Shown: positions 35,001-46,059, numbered from the stretch's first letter. The stretch: 64,000 nucleotides of DNA from Oopsacas minuta (GCA_024704765.1 JAKMXF010000310.1:682001-746000); one strand, 5' to 3'. Program-made: numbers and translations. Notes: generated from the sequence alone by a model not told the origin.

Positions 35001-37093
35001 AGCTATACTTTGAATGTTGCAAAAAGAAAGAAATAGAACGGATACGTAAAGATTGTGAAACTATTTGCAATGTTGAAAGACAAAAACAAGATATTGATAA
35101 TAAGTTTTCGATTTGCAGGAAAGAATTGTTTATTGAAGTACGACGTCTGTTTGACATACACAATGATAAAACGTATTTTGATGAGACAGGTATTGTTAAT
35201 AGTCTATTCGATACATTTTGGAAACGCTGGAAGTCATCCTTTCATTACGTTCCTGTTGAGAGCACTGATATATCGAATGATCTACGACAAGTGTTGGTTG
35301 AGTATTCTCGCTTGAAACAACTTGATGTGTTTAAAATGAAGCAACCTTTGATTTTAGATAAAAATAAATTCAAATTAATAGGGATGGATGAGTTTGATGA
35401 AATTTACAATATTCTTTCGATACTCCATGCTGAAGAACATTGTTATTATACAATTATTGACTATCAACAAAGCACTATGAGGAAATTAGTTAATTACTTT
35501 CATCTGTCTAAGGCTCAAAATTCAAATTCAAATCAACAGGAACTTCATTGTCTACTTAACGATCAGACTAAATTAATAGACGATATTATAAAAAATTCCC
35601 AAAAAATGCTAATTACTCGATTGAGTATTTTAAATACTTAATTGACAAATGTATCAGCCTGATAACAGAACACAATGCATCTGAAAAGAAAACTAACGCT
35701 CGCCAGGCGATTATATTCACGAATCATTATATTTTTGATTTTACATTCTATCAATGTTGTAGAGCTATTAAATCATTTGAAGAATTGCAAGAAGGTTTTA
35801 TTGAACAGAATAGCTTAGAATTTAAACTTGAATCACTAGAATCTATTTCGAGAGGAATATTTTCCCAACTCTGTTCAGGTATTAAATCTGAGAATATATG
35901 CGCTGATGTATTAACTTCAATCATTTTAACTGGAATCAGAATGTATCTCAAAGATACAGTACTCCAACTCATGCAAAATCTATTTGTTAACTATCCAGAA
36001 CATGGTACAATCTACTCTAACCGAGGCTCCCTACAGCTCTATATCCTCAAGGACTTAGCTAAAAAGAAGGATTTTAAGGCTTATATTTCGTATATAAGCT
36101 CTCCATTCGGGTATATCAATTCAATCATTCATAATAATATTCTAGAATATTCCCAAAAAGAGACTGTGGTAACTAATATTTTAATTAATATAAACCAATG
36201 TATTCATAATCTCAAAACTCAATGTATTGATGCAGCCAATTCTGTTTCTCAAAACATAGACTCATGGGATGAATGGAAACAGCATTTCATAAATCTATCA
36301 TCAAGTTTGTAAGGAGTGTAAAACTCAGTGACTTGATATTTTGAATGTTCATATTGTAAATAATTATAAACAGTTTTCAGACTTATTTGCACAAATGTTA
36401 GAAGCTTCGATTGGAACTTTCGACTGGAGAGCATGGATCTCTGAGGTCTTGACTTTAGATCTTTTTAATGAAATACAAGAGAATATTCTTATTTCATTAA
36501 TTGAATGTAAATCATTATGTCCATTCTGTAGAGAACCTTGTCAACTATCAGCTGGAGAGCATGAACATTACTGTGGAACATTCCACAGACCTCAAGGGCT
36601 CAGTGGATGGCGTTATCTACAGTCTCGTAAAATAGTTGTAGAAGAATGTACTACAAGTATTCGATGTGATATGAGATTTAGATACAAAGAAGAATTTTAT
36701 AACTACTCAGACTACAGAACAGTAAATGAGTATTTCAATTCCTGGAGGATCTTAGGAGACGATTCAATTGACTCTAAATACTGGCAGTGGGTTCTCTACA
36801 CGTTTCAGAAGGAATTTGTTGCCTACTACGAAATTTTAGAAAATGAAAAGATAGACATTGCTTGGTCTAATCTCACTGAAGAAGAAATTATTAATGATAT
36901 TGAGAAACATTATGAAATTTTATTTTTAAAAATTTCTAATTGCTCCCGAATTAATACTTTTATATTTACCTTACTAAGACGATTAGATTTGTACATTTTA
37001 GTTATTTATGTCAATGTTTTTGTGCTAATTGTAGCTACTAGTGGAGAAGATTTTTCTAACCAGCAACTTAGGCATAGGCTGCTATATAAATAA
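32090..37093 (+). CDS. Very large inducible GTPase (VLIG/GVIN) homologue, frame-broken
   Basis: VLIGs are giant dynamin-like GTPases, interferon-inducible in vertebrates. The first frame (32090-35641, 1183 residues) has the G domain: P-loop GIQSSGKST (632-640), a conserved SSGRCTRGLF switch region, DTEG (685-688) and VHQNVGD (755-761). Coding continues in another frame (about 35610-36312) with IDKCISLITEH and YSNRGSLQLYILKDLA, then a third block (36341-37093) with the VLIG cysteine cluster CPFCREPCQLSAGEHEHYCG and FHRPQGLSGWR. The breaks are at an A6 tract near 35607, near 36310 and at TTTT near 36338. Total ~1660 codons, near VLIG size. The gene may be a pseudogene, or the breaks may be residual indels. 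Confidence 0.88.
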
Positions 37094-37416
37094 AATACCA
37101 GCGAGTACCTATGATTCACGTTACCAAATAGGGTGCTGAAATATTTGAAATATTTTAGGAAATCTAAATCACTGGGAAATTTGTATATAGGAACTTAGGT
37201 TGCTGGTTATAAATACCATAGCGAATATTGTAAATGATATTATAATGAATACTTTATTTATATTGAGCTTGTAGGTTATTTGTTGAATTACCCGAAAATC
37301 GGTTTTTCCTATCCCCCGACTGAATAATAATTTTTTAGCCCCTTACATAATTAGGACTTCCAGTTGCACTTTGTTAAGAATGATCTGCATCATCCAGTGA
37401 TTTTACATTAGTTAGA

Positions 37417-38294
37417 ATGTCCGCTAACATATTAGCAGAGACATTGGAATTAATAACCAGTGAGAGCGAATTAATTCAAGTGGGTCAGACTACAAACATA
37501 AAATTACCCCGATAATAACAGCAGGTAATCATTCAAATTTCTCTTCAACATCCGGAGAGTTCTGTATTCCTCAGTCTTTAGCAATTTACCCTGAGACTAA
37601 TGATGTTTATATTTGTGATTGCGCTAATAATCGAGTTCAAGTATTTGACGAATCATTAGTATTCATATTTGAGTTCAATCAATACATGAATGCACCGTTT
37701 GGCATATCCATTTGTCATGATAAAGTGTACATCACACAATGTTCTGCTCATTCTCTCAATGTGTACTCTACAGACGGTGGATACATTAATTCTGTTGGAA
37801 CAAGAGGTGAAAACGAATTAGAATTTCTTTTTCCAACAGGAGTAGACGTATCAAATAGTTTTCATCGCATATACATCTGCGATAATAACAATAATAGAGT
37901 TCAATGTTTCAATCTGAACTTAACTTTCAATTCGTATATTTCTGAGGTTTTTAAACCAATAGATATCAAATTGACATCACAGGATATCTTCATAATGACT
38001 CAGCGTTCTTCTATTAGAATCTACGATTATTCTCACATTCTGACAAGAGTGTTAATCGATCAAATGGATGAATCATATCATTTTTGTTTAGACGGAAGAT
38101 ATAACATTCTATTGATAGAATACACGAATAATTGTGTGATTATATTATCAAACAGTGGGGACCAACTACACAAGTTTGGTAAGACAGGAGAAGGAATAAA
38201 TGAATTTATTTCACCAGCAGGAATAGTTACTGATACTAAAAATAGAATAATTGTAGTTTCACAAAATAGAGATTATTGTATTCAAATGTTCTGA
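37417..38294 (+). CDS. NHL-repeat protein with one frameshift near its 5' end
   Basis: The ATG at 37417 opens 32 codons (SANILAETLELITSES), ending at TAA 37513. The conserved propeller is in another frame from ~37512: an ITAGNHSNFSSTSGEFCIPQ lead, then VYICDCANNRVQVFDES, KVYITQCSAHSLNVYSTDGG, RIYICDNNNNRVQCF, DIFIMTQRSSIRIYDYS, NILLIEYTNNCVIILSNSG and a terminal RIIVVSQNRDYCIQMF. One missing base in the CCCCG run (37507-37511) would join the two. If that is an error, the gene encodes ~290 residues, close in layout to the 1.5-kb NHL gene. An internal ATG at 37686 would still make a 202-residue truncated propeller. Confidence 0.75.
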
Positions 38295-39345
38295 GGAGTA
38301 TGTTGTCTAAAATTTCTATTTTTATCAGATTATCCCTCACTTGCTTTCTAAGTTTTTTAAGCAGAGTTTTATCGGCTATAGAACAAGAAATCACGTAAAA
38401 CCAAATTAGAATATTAGTTTAAATTTTATTTTTTTCTAATTTTTCGTGTAAAATCCTTTTCTTGAAACTAATATTCACTTAGCACCTTTAACTCGACTGC
38501 ATTTGTAATTCCAAAATGGAGGACAGAGAAGAAAGCTCTCCCACTTTACAGGTGAACAATCCCTTTTACATGAGCGTGTAATTAGTTACTACGTACATGG
38601 TTTGTAAAGTTTGTGTTGTATGCTTTTTTCAGATTTCAGCTTAATACTCTGCTTAGTATGTTGAAAGCGCATCAGTGTGGGTGGTGTTCTGTCTTAAGGT
38701 CGATTCTTTCGACAAAATAGTCTCTTGCCTCATTGTCAAAATTTAGTGAACTTGTGAACAAATGCCCCACCCACCGCGTCATACACTTTTTTAAAATAAT
38801 CATAACTCTTCATGAGTGGGCGTGTGTCCAACAAAAGAGTTGTAAACACAGCCTATTGGATACGGATTCCGGGAGAAGTTTTTCACAATGATTATACTCC
38901 TCCAATCTCCCAACCAACATACACATTTGAACTCGTTCCTCCAACAAACATACACGTTGCAATAAAGTTGTATGTAACACTATTGCATTTGTTGTGGTAA
39001 GTTTTACGTTGTCAATTTTAGATCATTACCTAATGTTGGCTCTACTTTCAATATTCACTAAATCATAGAACTTTACTGAATAATTATTACACATATTATG
39101 TTTGTGTGTATAAGAGACAGATGTGTGTGTGTATTGTGACATTACTTAAGCTTACATCTCTAAAAATCCAATTATACCCGTCTGACTAGATAGCATCACG
39201 ATATGCACTGATTGTACTCTCAATGTTTATTCAGACTAAAGGCTCTGTACTCTAAGATGTAGATCTAAAATTGTTTGCCATTTCGATGTCGTCATTTAAA
39301 ATTTGGATATTGTAAAAGAATTTAGTTTTTGTATTACAGAATTTA
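38295..39345. other. Intergenic, no gene seen
   Basis: A short frame at 38517 (MEDREESSPTLQ followed by GTGAAC) could be a 5' exon, but I found no matching downstream exon. Otherwise non-coding. Confidence 0.3.
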
Positions 39346-40085
39346 CAGTAGAACTCGCTTAGTACGTACTCGGATTAATATGGCTCTCGGTTTGTACGTC
39401 GTCTCCTCTAAAATGGATTTTCTATTCTTGTACAAATTGTGTCGGAAGAATATTCAAATAAGATATACTTCGGTTAGTGCATACTACTTTTTGTATCTCG
39501 AGGCAGGGGCGTATTTGAAGGGTGGACCCCAAGGAGCCCCAGGGAGCTCCTAGCCGGTGCGCTCCTGAATCTCGTTATAGATAAATATGAGGATGGAAAG
39601 AAAATATAGAATGGTTTGAAAATTTTGAATGAGCAATTAGATCGTAACTTATTTATTTTAGAATAAGTGCTCCGTCGTTTTGAGTGCTAACTGAGCTTTG
39701 CTCCTCATAGAGACTATGATACAATTTTGGATTACATATTTAACCAAATTGTAAACGCTAAAATTTATTTTCGCTTCTCTCGCATCTTCCCACAATATTC
39801 TGTTAAATCACCCAAATAACTGGTATGTCACTCGAAAATGATCACCAATATGTTTGTCCCTAGCCTAAATTAAGAATAATATCACCTCTATACACTATAA
39901 CTAGATTAACTACCTTGTGTAATATTTTGCTTACATTCTTAGTGATCATTAGTTAAATCGGAGGAATTTAATAAAATTCGTCGGGTCTTAATTTGTGTAG
40001 CCCCCACTTTTTGTTTGGGGCCCTATGCGGCTAAGCCCCTGCCTCGAGGGTTACGTTAAAGTTGACTTGTCCTCATGTGACCCTT
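39346..40085. mobile_element. Tigger-like MITE split by a hAT-type MITE
   Basis: The left end CAGTAGAACTCGCTTAGTAC follows TA (39344-39345). The body shares TTGTAC-AATTGT and GGAAGAATATTC-ATAAGA motifs with the 55.3-kb MITE. At 39504 the hAT-type element starts, and the MITE resumes at 40042. The outer right end is degraded and its limit is approximate. Confidence 0.6.
39504..40041. mobile_element. hAT-type non-autonomous element, 538 bp, nested
   Basis: Ends CAGGGGCGTATTTGAAGG and, inverted, CAGGGGCTTAGCCGCATA, with further inverted GGACCCC/GGGGCCC similarity inside. Flanking 8-mers TCTCGAGG (39496-39503) and CCTCGAGG (40042-40049) form an 8-bp target duplication with one mismatch. No coding capacity. 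Confidence 0.85.
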
Positions 40086-40388
40086 TAAAACCTAATCTAC
40101 TGCGTTATTTACTATTTTTATAATATTAGAATACCATTAATATTTATTCGAATTCCAAATCGGACAAACAGACTTCAATCAAAGATTACTAATCTATGTT
40201 ATTCCACCAATCTTCCAGAAGATATTATCTACAATTAAGTAATATTACCTGTTTAAAGAGCTATACACAGCTTCTCTTATGTGTGCATTCAATCAGTATA
40301 CAATATATACTACGTATACTTGTATTTCAAAGGATATAAATAATTGTAGAGTTTAATCAACTCCTAAACAATACGTACGATCAATAAA

Positions 40389-41513
40389 ATGTATTCAAAT
40401 TTTCTTCCTAATGAATCTTATCCTAACCCCACTATGCATATGATTGTTCAATCGCTTATAAGACTCAACCCATACACGCCGATTGCATTTATCGTTTTAA
40501 CTCTCATCCTGTTGATATATTTCATACTGAAAATTTATTCACTCAGAAAACGATTATCAAAAGATTATCATTTACAATTCAAACTCTTTCGGTTTAAATT
40601 CATCTTTCTGATCCTGAGCCTAGAATTAATCATAAATGTTCTAGGCTTGGTTAGCTGGAATATAGCAAACACATCCAAGAATGATTTCACTCCAGATCGG
40701 AGAATTAGTAACGGATGTTGGATCCATGGAGACAACAGTTTACTGTCTCTGAATTCAAATTTCCAAGGATTATACTGGGCATATTTCTTAGTTAGAATTT
40801 TGGATGTATTAAGCTTGATGCTGATGCCAATTATAACACTCTTCTTGAAATGTTTAATAAATTATTATCTGAAAAGACCTTCGCAGAATCTCGTGAATCA
40901 TCAAATATGTTGGTTGGCATTCAGATTTATTATAATGTTTATCCTAATTAACCTATTCAGCACCTATATAATCTACCTGCTTGTACAAAATATACTTTTC
41001 TTCTTAGATTTTGGTTGTTATCTTGTAAGCAGACATAAGCTCTATTCAGTGTTGAAGGGTTTAAGAAACGTGGCAAGAATCCAAACAAAACATCTGAAAT
41101 CAAGACAGAAGGAATTAAAACATTTCCAGATTACATCTATTTACACGGGTGTCATCTTATATGCAATAGTCTGTGAGATTACAATCAGTGCTGTGTTTGA
41201 TACAGTTAAGATGTCTATTGTAAACCCATGCTATTTCCATTATATTTCATGGGGATATATACCAAACTATGCGTTTAGTAAATCGGTTGTAGAGCTAGTA
41301 TACATCATTGGAGATTACGTATTAGTAATTACCTTCATAGCTGGAATTCTGCATCAGATACTTATGTCTTTGGCTTATCTACTACTCATCCTCTCAATTA
41401 TATATAACTTCTGGATTATGTGGAAGTACGTCAGAACCATCCATAAATCAACGAGACCTCTATTGGAAGCATATCATCGGGAATGTCTTAGACATCGAAA
41501 ATGGACAGAATAA
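40389..41513 (+). CDS. Polytopic membrane protein of unknown family
   Basis: 374 residues with about seven or eight hydrophobic segments, roughly at 31-50, 70-91, 128-157, 173-191, 192-212, 246-270, 303-325 and 327-346. The first loop contains a Cys-Trp (GCWIHGDN, 109-116), and a basic cytosolic-type loop lies at 223-245 (RIQTKHLKSRQKELK). The C-terminus is basic and soluble. I do not recognise a family; a 7TM receptor or a lineage-specific membrane protein are both possible. There is no GPCR DRY or NPxxY motif. Single exon, intact. Confidence 0.7.
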   Translation: MYSNFLPNESYPNPTMHMIVQSLIRLNPYTPIAFIVLTLILLIYFILKIYSLRKRLSKDYHLQFKLFRFKFIFLILSLELIINVLGLVSWNIANTSKNDFTPDRRISNGCWIHGDNSLLSLNSNFQGLYWAYFLVRILDVLSLMLMPIITLFLKCLINYYLKRPSQNLVNHQICWLAFRFIIMFILINLFSTYIIYLLVQNILFFLDFGCYLVSRHKLYSVLKGLRNVARIQTKHLKSRQKELKHFQITSIYTGVILYAIVCEITISAVFDTVKMSIVNPCYFHYISWGYIPNYAFSKSVVELVYIIGDYVLVITFIAGILHQILMSLAYLLLILSIIYNFWIMWKYVRTIHKSTRPLLEAYHRECLRHRKWTE

Positions 41514-41689
41514 TTATCCATTACATATATTGTTGTGTATATCTTGTATTCATACTGCTATCAGGAGCTAGGGTAAGTAGGTTCCAACTTGTATTTGGTA
41601 TATTTTATAACAATTAGCATATTAGGAAATGTTAATTCAATAACTAATTACAAAGATTGAGCTAATTAGAATCAAATATTACACAACAT

Positions 41690-41927
41690 AACAACAACAA
41701 CAACATTATACTGAGGTACTCGAGTATGCTGGTTCCGAATATGATATTGTAAACAACATATTGCGAATATTTGTTCACTTTTGGTGACATAAAGTAATCA
41801 GATTTAAAGATTATGGCAGTATTATGTTTGCTACTATTAAGATTATGAATTTATGTACTGGCCGCAGGCCCGAGTGGAAACACGAAGTGTTCGCAACCGC
41901 GTAGCGCCAGCAAGCGAAGCGCTCTAG
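41690..41927 (+). mobile_element. Helitron-like 3' end with one array unit
   Basis: Ends CAGCAAGCGAAGCGCTCTAG, followed by T at 41928, with a stem AGCGC (41903-41907) / GCGCT (41919-41923). The preceding ~60 bp (GGCCGCAGGCCCGAGTG, ACACGAAGTGTTCGCAAC) match the inverted end at 19.3 kb. A diverged copy of the 130-bp array unit lies at about 41700-41790. The 5' start was not located, so the left limit is approximate. Confidence 0.65.
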
Positions 41928-42962
41928 TACAAACTTATATTTCTAAATAAAGCCTCGTCCCCAGAATGGAATAATCATTTGTGTTTTTAGATTATTTTTG
42001 CAATATCTGTCATGGCTAGTGTTAGAGCGCTTGTTTTGAAAACAGAAATCATCTTACCTAAAAAGAGTACCCAGAGCAATTCAGGAAATATTCCTGAGAG
42101 CACACAAGGTCCCTCAGGACAGAGAAAGTGACTTAGAACAGCTCTACAAAGTTTGATGGGTCTGTATCCTGGGAACGAAACGTGACAGATGATGGCCTCT
42201 AGAGAATTGCGGCTATATACTAAGAAATGGAACACTTGTAAAGATCATGATCAGAGTGTTGCTCGCATGGACACGATGTTAGGAGAGTTGGAGAGAAAAC
42301 TCGGTACATTTCGCTTACCTATAAACGCATTGAATTTGAATGGGATTAGTTGCTGAGGAAGAAACTGGTAGAAACTATTACAATACGATTTAACCCGAGG
42401 AAGAACAAGACACCCGACTACAAGATGATGTCACAACCTATAGAGGTGTATGGAAGCTACAGTGAAAAGAATAATCAGCTGTTGTGTTTGTATCCTGATT
42501 GTATAGCTATATATCATGTGGCTAATAATATCAAGTTATTTACGTTAGGTTAAAACCAAGTTTAAGTATTTACATTTGATTGATAATGTAGAATCGTAGA
42601 GAGAGGTTGAAAAGTTCGTAGCAGGAAGATTCGTCGTGGCATTCCTGGCTTGATTGCGGTGGAGATTTACGCTGGATTAGTGTCTGTAACTGCTTGGATG
42701 TTTTTACCACGAATCTTCCTGCAACGAGTTTCCTTACGACGAAATTCTGACATTCACCCTTTTCTCATACTCTTATATAGATTTTTATATGATATATGAT
42801 ACTTTAATGGTTCAGGAGCATTTAACTCAGTGAATTGGCCTTACCTTAGTAGACTATGATAGTAATTATATTTCTACTTATATACTTATTGCTATGTGCT
42901 ACTACTTTACAGTTAAATAGATCATACTATACCAGCAGTAGATCATGCTTTTACTCTACTGA
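41928..42962. other. Intergenic with a possible small coding relic
   Basis: At 42256-42553 two plus-strand frames (MDTMLGELERKLGTFRLPIN, then PIEVYGSYSEKNNQLLCLY and CIAIYHVANNIKLFTLG) look like pieces of a coiled-coil/NHL gene, but the similarity is weak. 42600-42740 contains an imperfect inverted repeat around TCGTAGCAGGAAGATTCGT and ACGAATCTTCCTGCAACGA, with arms of about 19 bases. Confidence 0.35.
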
Positions 42963-43889
42963 ATGAAGCATTTGCAAATATCGAACATTCTAGGCAGTTG
43001 CTGCATCTACATTATCATTCTAGCTTACTATTTGGGAAGTAGTGTTTTTATTTTGTTACCATTCGCTCTATTCGATGTACGCTACGCCTTCCTCACTACC
43101 ATAGCTATATTACTATTCTATAGAATACGTTTCCCGTTCGAATATAACGGTGCTTTCGAAATACAGTTTTTACGGAGAAATCGATTTGTCGATTTTATTC
43201 AGAAACAACAGTCATGGTATAATATACATACTTCAAAGCTTGATATAAACAAGAAATACATGTTCATTGGGTGTCCTCACGGTATGCTTCCTATTTCTTG
43301 GTTCTTTTTCGTCCTGCACCTTGCAAGTGTCGGTATTTATCCAAGACCTCTTTTGGGAGATATTATATTCCGTTTGCCCTACGTTAGAGAATTCTCATTC
43401 ATTTTCGGTGGAGCGAATGCGAGTTGGAAATCAGTTAAGATTGCAGCTGACAATGAGAGAAGTCTGATTATACTTGCTGGGTCAGCGGAAGAAATGAAAT
43501 ACTCAGGGAAATTTAAAGATAAAGTGATTGTGGTGAAGCGGACAGGATTTATTAAGGCAGCATTGCAGTACGGTTATTCTCTGGTACCTGTGATGGGTGT
43601 GGGAGTAGACGACTTATATCATCCTTATGTCCTTCAGTGGGAATGGTTTAAGCGAATGCTTGGGTATTACCTCTTTATTGCAATTGGAAAGTTTGATATA
43701 ATATACCCACGGAGTACTGAAGTATACAATATCATAGGTAAACCAATTGATGTTGTTGTGAATACGAAACCTAGTAAAAGAGAAATTCAAGATTTATCAG
43801 ATCTATTCTATCAAAAATTGGAGAATTGTCTGGAATATTATAATCAAACTAACAATAAGAACATCAAACTCGAATACATAATGTATTAG
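42963..43889 (+). CDS. DGAT2/MOGAT-family acyltransferase
   Basis: 308 residues. The family transfers acyl-CoA to mono- or diacylglycerol or related alcohols at the ER membrane. Two hydrophobic segments lie at ~10-56. The catalytic motif, HPHG in classic DGAT2, is CPHG here (104-107, FIGCPHGMLP), keeping the catalytic His105 but losing the first His. Other family blocks are FIFGGANASWKS (near 146), the glycine-containing LAGSAEEMKY, a VKRTGFIKAALQYG stretch, LVPVMGVG and PIDVV near the end. Length is typical (300-390). The substrate cannot be predicted. Single exon, intact. Confidence 0.9.
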   Translation: MKHLQISNILGSCCIYIIILAYYLGSSVFILLPFALFDVRYAFLTTIAILLFYRIRFPFEYNGAFEIQFLRRNRFVDFIQKQQSWYNIHTSKLDINKKYMFIGCPHGMLPISWFFFVLHLASVGIYPRPLLGDIIFRLPYVREFSFIFGGANASWKSVKIAADNERSLIILAGSAEEMKYSGKFKDKVIVVKRTGFIKAALQYGYSLVPVMGVGVDDLYHPYVLQWEWFKRMLGYYLFIAIGKFDIIYPRSTEVYNIIGKPIDVVVNTKPSKREIQDLSDLFYQKLENCLEYYNQTNNKNIKLEYIMY

Positions 43890-44775
43890 TTAGTTAAATA
43901 ATTAATTATTTATACTCGGCACTTTGCAGCCTTGAGTGATCAAACTTGTAACTTTAATTTGAATTTCTGAATCTTGTATCCATTGTCATTATATGTTTCA
44001 ACGCTTGGGCCATCTGAGGACTAAGACACCGTAAATTTATGTCTCGCGCTTTTCGCTCATGGCAGGCTTACGGTTTACCAACCTCAGTGTTAGATTGAAT
44101 TCCGTACTGTATTATGAATGTTTGATAATAACATAACACCATTTACTCAGCCGCCTAAAGATTTCCGGATGGCGGGTGGGTTACGAACTTAGACGTCGTA
44201 ACGCATCCGGGAATGTCTGGGAAGCCTAGAGGCCTACCCTGTATTCATCTGGAACATAAGGTGTTACCCGAAACGAATTTATCCTGGAGCACTATACAAA
44301 AGATATTTTTGGTGTCTCTGGATTTCGTATTTACGAAGATCTAGTACGTGACGTCTTTATAACTATTTCTTCCTATTATAGAATTTAGATTGCACCAAGG
44401 TAATCAATGATTATCCCCAAACATAACCATGGAGGATGGTCCGGTTGGTCAGGTTTCAACCGGACCAACATTTAGACTGTAATTAGATTTAGTATTAGTC
44501 AACCAGACCAAATTTGGTGCCCATATATTTTGTATTGGCCAACATGACCAATTGAAATCTGCTTGCTACGGCCTTACCATATCGACTCTTTACAAATCTA
44601 ATAATCAAAAAGTATAGAAATCAAAGCAAAATGATGAGAAACCAAGCAAAAGTTATTTAACTCAGTAGTTAGTATTATTATTATTATTTTACAAAAGAGA
44701 GTACAAAAATGACCACAATATACAAAACGAAACATTATAATCCCGAAACAAAAGATCCGAGCTTGAAGGTATAAC
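43890..44775. other. Intergenic, no gene seen
   Basis: Non-coding. GGTTGGTCAGGTT / AACCGGACCAAC motifs recur in both orientations at 44435-44545 and may be a small degraded repeat. Confidence 0.35.
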
Positions 44776-46059
44776 TTAACAGTTAGCCAATTTATCTTTC
44801 ATAATCTTCCTTAGGATATGGTTGAAACTCCCTTCTCTTTCTGCTATCCTCTGGCAACAAACATTTTTTGAACCTTTTTTACTTAATTCTATCCACTTGA
44901 CCTTGCAAAGCTCTTGCACTATTCTATACATTTCTGGGGTTAAGCAAAATTCTGCAATTCTTGAATTCAACTTTTCGATATTAGCAACTTCGTAGCTCAA
45001 GTCATATTTCAAACTTGACTTGATTATTTCAAACTTCACAAGCATTTTCTCATATAATAACCAATCTATGTAACTCCATTCTATTATGAGGTCTTGTTGT
45101 TTTTCTGATAATTTATCTTTGCTATTGTCCTGTATTGCTGAGTTTATTGGGAAATGAGCTACGTCACTATAATCTAGTTGAAACATATTCCTGAAAATCG
45201 CCATTGATTCCATAAAGTATTCAGTTATAAATACAAATTCAACTTCTCTATCCACTCTATCTAAGAATTTTTCAATTTCTTCTTTATAACTGACATTTTG
45301 GAGAATTTCGCTACGACCAATCCCGGGTGGTATTTTGTAATCGTAGAGACCAAAAACTTGAGATTGCATATTCCAGTGAGCCAAGATTAGCGGTTTATCC
45401 AAAACTTTCATTTCTTTAGGAAAATCTAAATATTCTCTTGAATATTTCAAAGGGTTTTCAATAAACCGATCGAAATCAATGCCATTCTTCTTAAGTATTT
45501 GTCCAAAGGGCAAATAACTGAATGACGATAGAAATTGGCTGACCGGATTTCGTACACTAGCAAATATTCTCGTACCTTTTGGCATAGTCCTTTCCAGTAG
45601 CTCCTTCCCTTCATATCTACTATGTATTGTACTCAAATTGTATGTTATACCACACGAAGGTATTAATGGCCACTCTGAAACAGTGTCCAGATGTGAAAAT
45701 GGAAATATTTGGTTTGTTTGTATAGCATATGGTTCTACAAATGATAAATCATGCTTCAAGCCATAACGATACAGCACATTTGAGAGTGTGCTACTCGCTG
45801 CCTTATACGATTTTATGAGATAGAAATTTTGAATATTCTTTCTAGTAGAATTTTCACATTGTAGGAACGATTGGAATTCAGATATTTTGTCTGATTTAAT
45901 TAGATTCCGAGGGACTGGGATATTGTTTTTGAATACAAATTCTTGTAAATCATTTGTTCCAATGCTACCAATTATTATAAGAACTATTACAAATAGAATT
46001 GTAATAGTTATTAGGCCAATTTTAATTCTTAACAGCATCTTTTGAAATTTTTCATGCAT
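44776..46059 (-). CDS. Gal3ST-type sulfotransferase (galactose-3-O-sulfotransferase family)
   Basis: 427 residues, type II Golgi topology: a short cytosolic N-terminus and one membrane anchor at ~12-34 (IGLITITILFVIVLIIIGSI). The 5'-phosphosulfate loop is KSYKAASSTLSN (83-94), matching K-x-x-(G/A)-S-S/T-x-x-N. The 3'-phosphate site is ASVRNPVSQFLSSF (167-180). The family uses PAPS to sulfate galactose of glycolipids or glycoproteins. The rest of the catalytic domain, including LILAHWNMQSQVFGL, follows, and the length is normal. Acceptor specificity is not predictable. Single exon and intact; the ATG at 46059 precedes the anchor correctly. Confidence 0.9.
   Translation of the reverse strand: MHEKFQKMLLRIKIGLITITILFVIVLIIIGSIGTNDLQEFVFKNNIPVPRNLIKSDKISEFQSFLQCENSTRKNIQNFYLIKSYKAASSTLSNVLYRYGLKHDLSFVEPYAIQTNQIFPFSHLDTVSEWPLIPSCGITYNLSTIHSRYEGKELLERTMPKGTRIFASVRNPVSQFLSSFSYLPFGQILKKNGIDFDRFIENPLKYSREYLDFPKEMKVLDKPLILAHWNMQSQVFGLYDYKIPPGIGRSEILQNVSYKEEIEKFLDRVDREVEFVFITEYFMESMAIFRNMFQLDYSDVAHFPINSAIQDNSKDKLSEKQQDLIIEWSYIDWLLYEKMLVKFEIIKSSLKYDLSYEVANIEKLNSRIAEFCLTPEMYRIVQELCKVKWIELSKKGSKNVCCQRIAEREGSFNHILRKIMKDKLANC

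Noticed and set aside
32090-37093. Introns as the cause of VLIG frame changes
   Set aside because: Coding similarity runs essentially to the break points with no convincing GT..AG pair between; indels in homopolymers explain it better.
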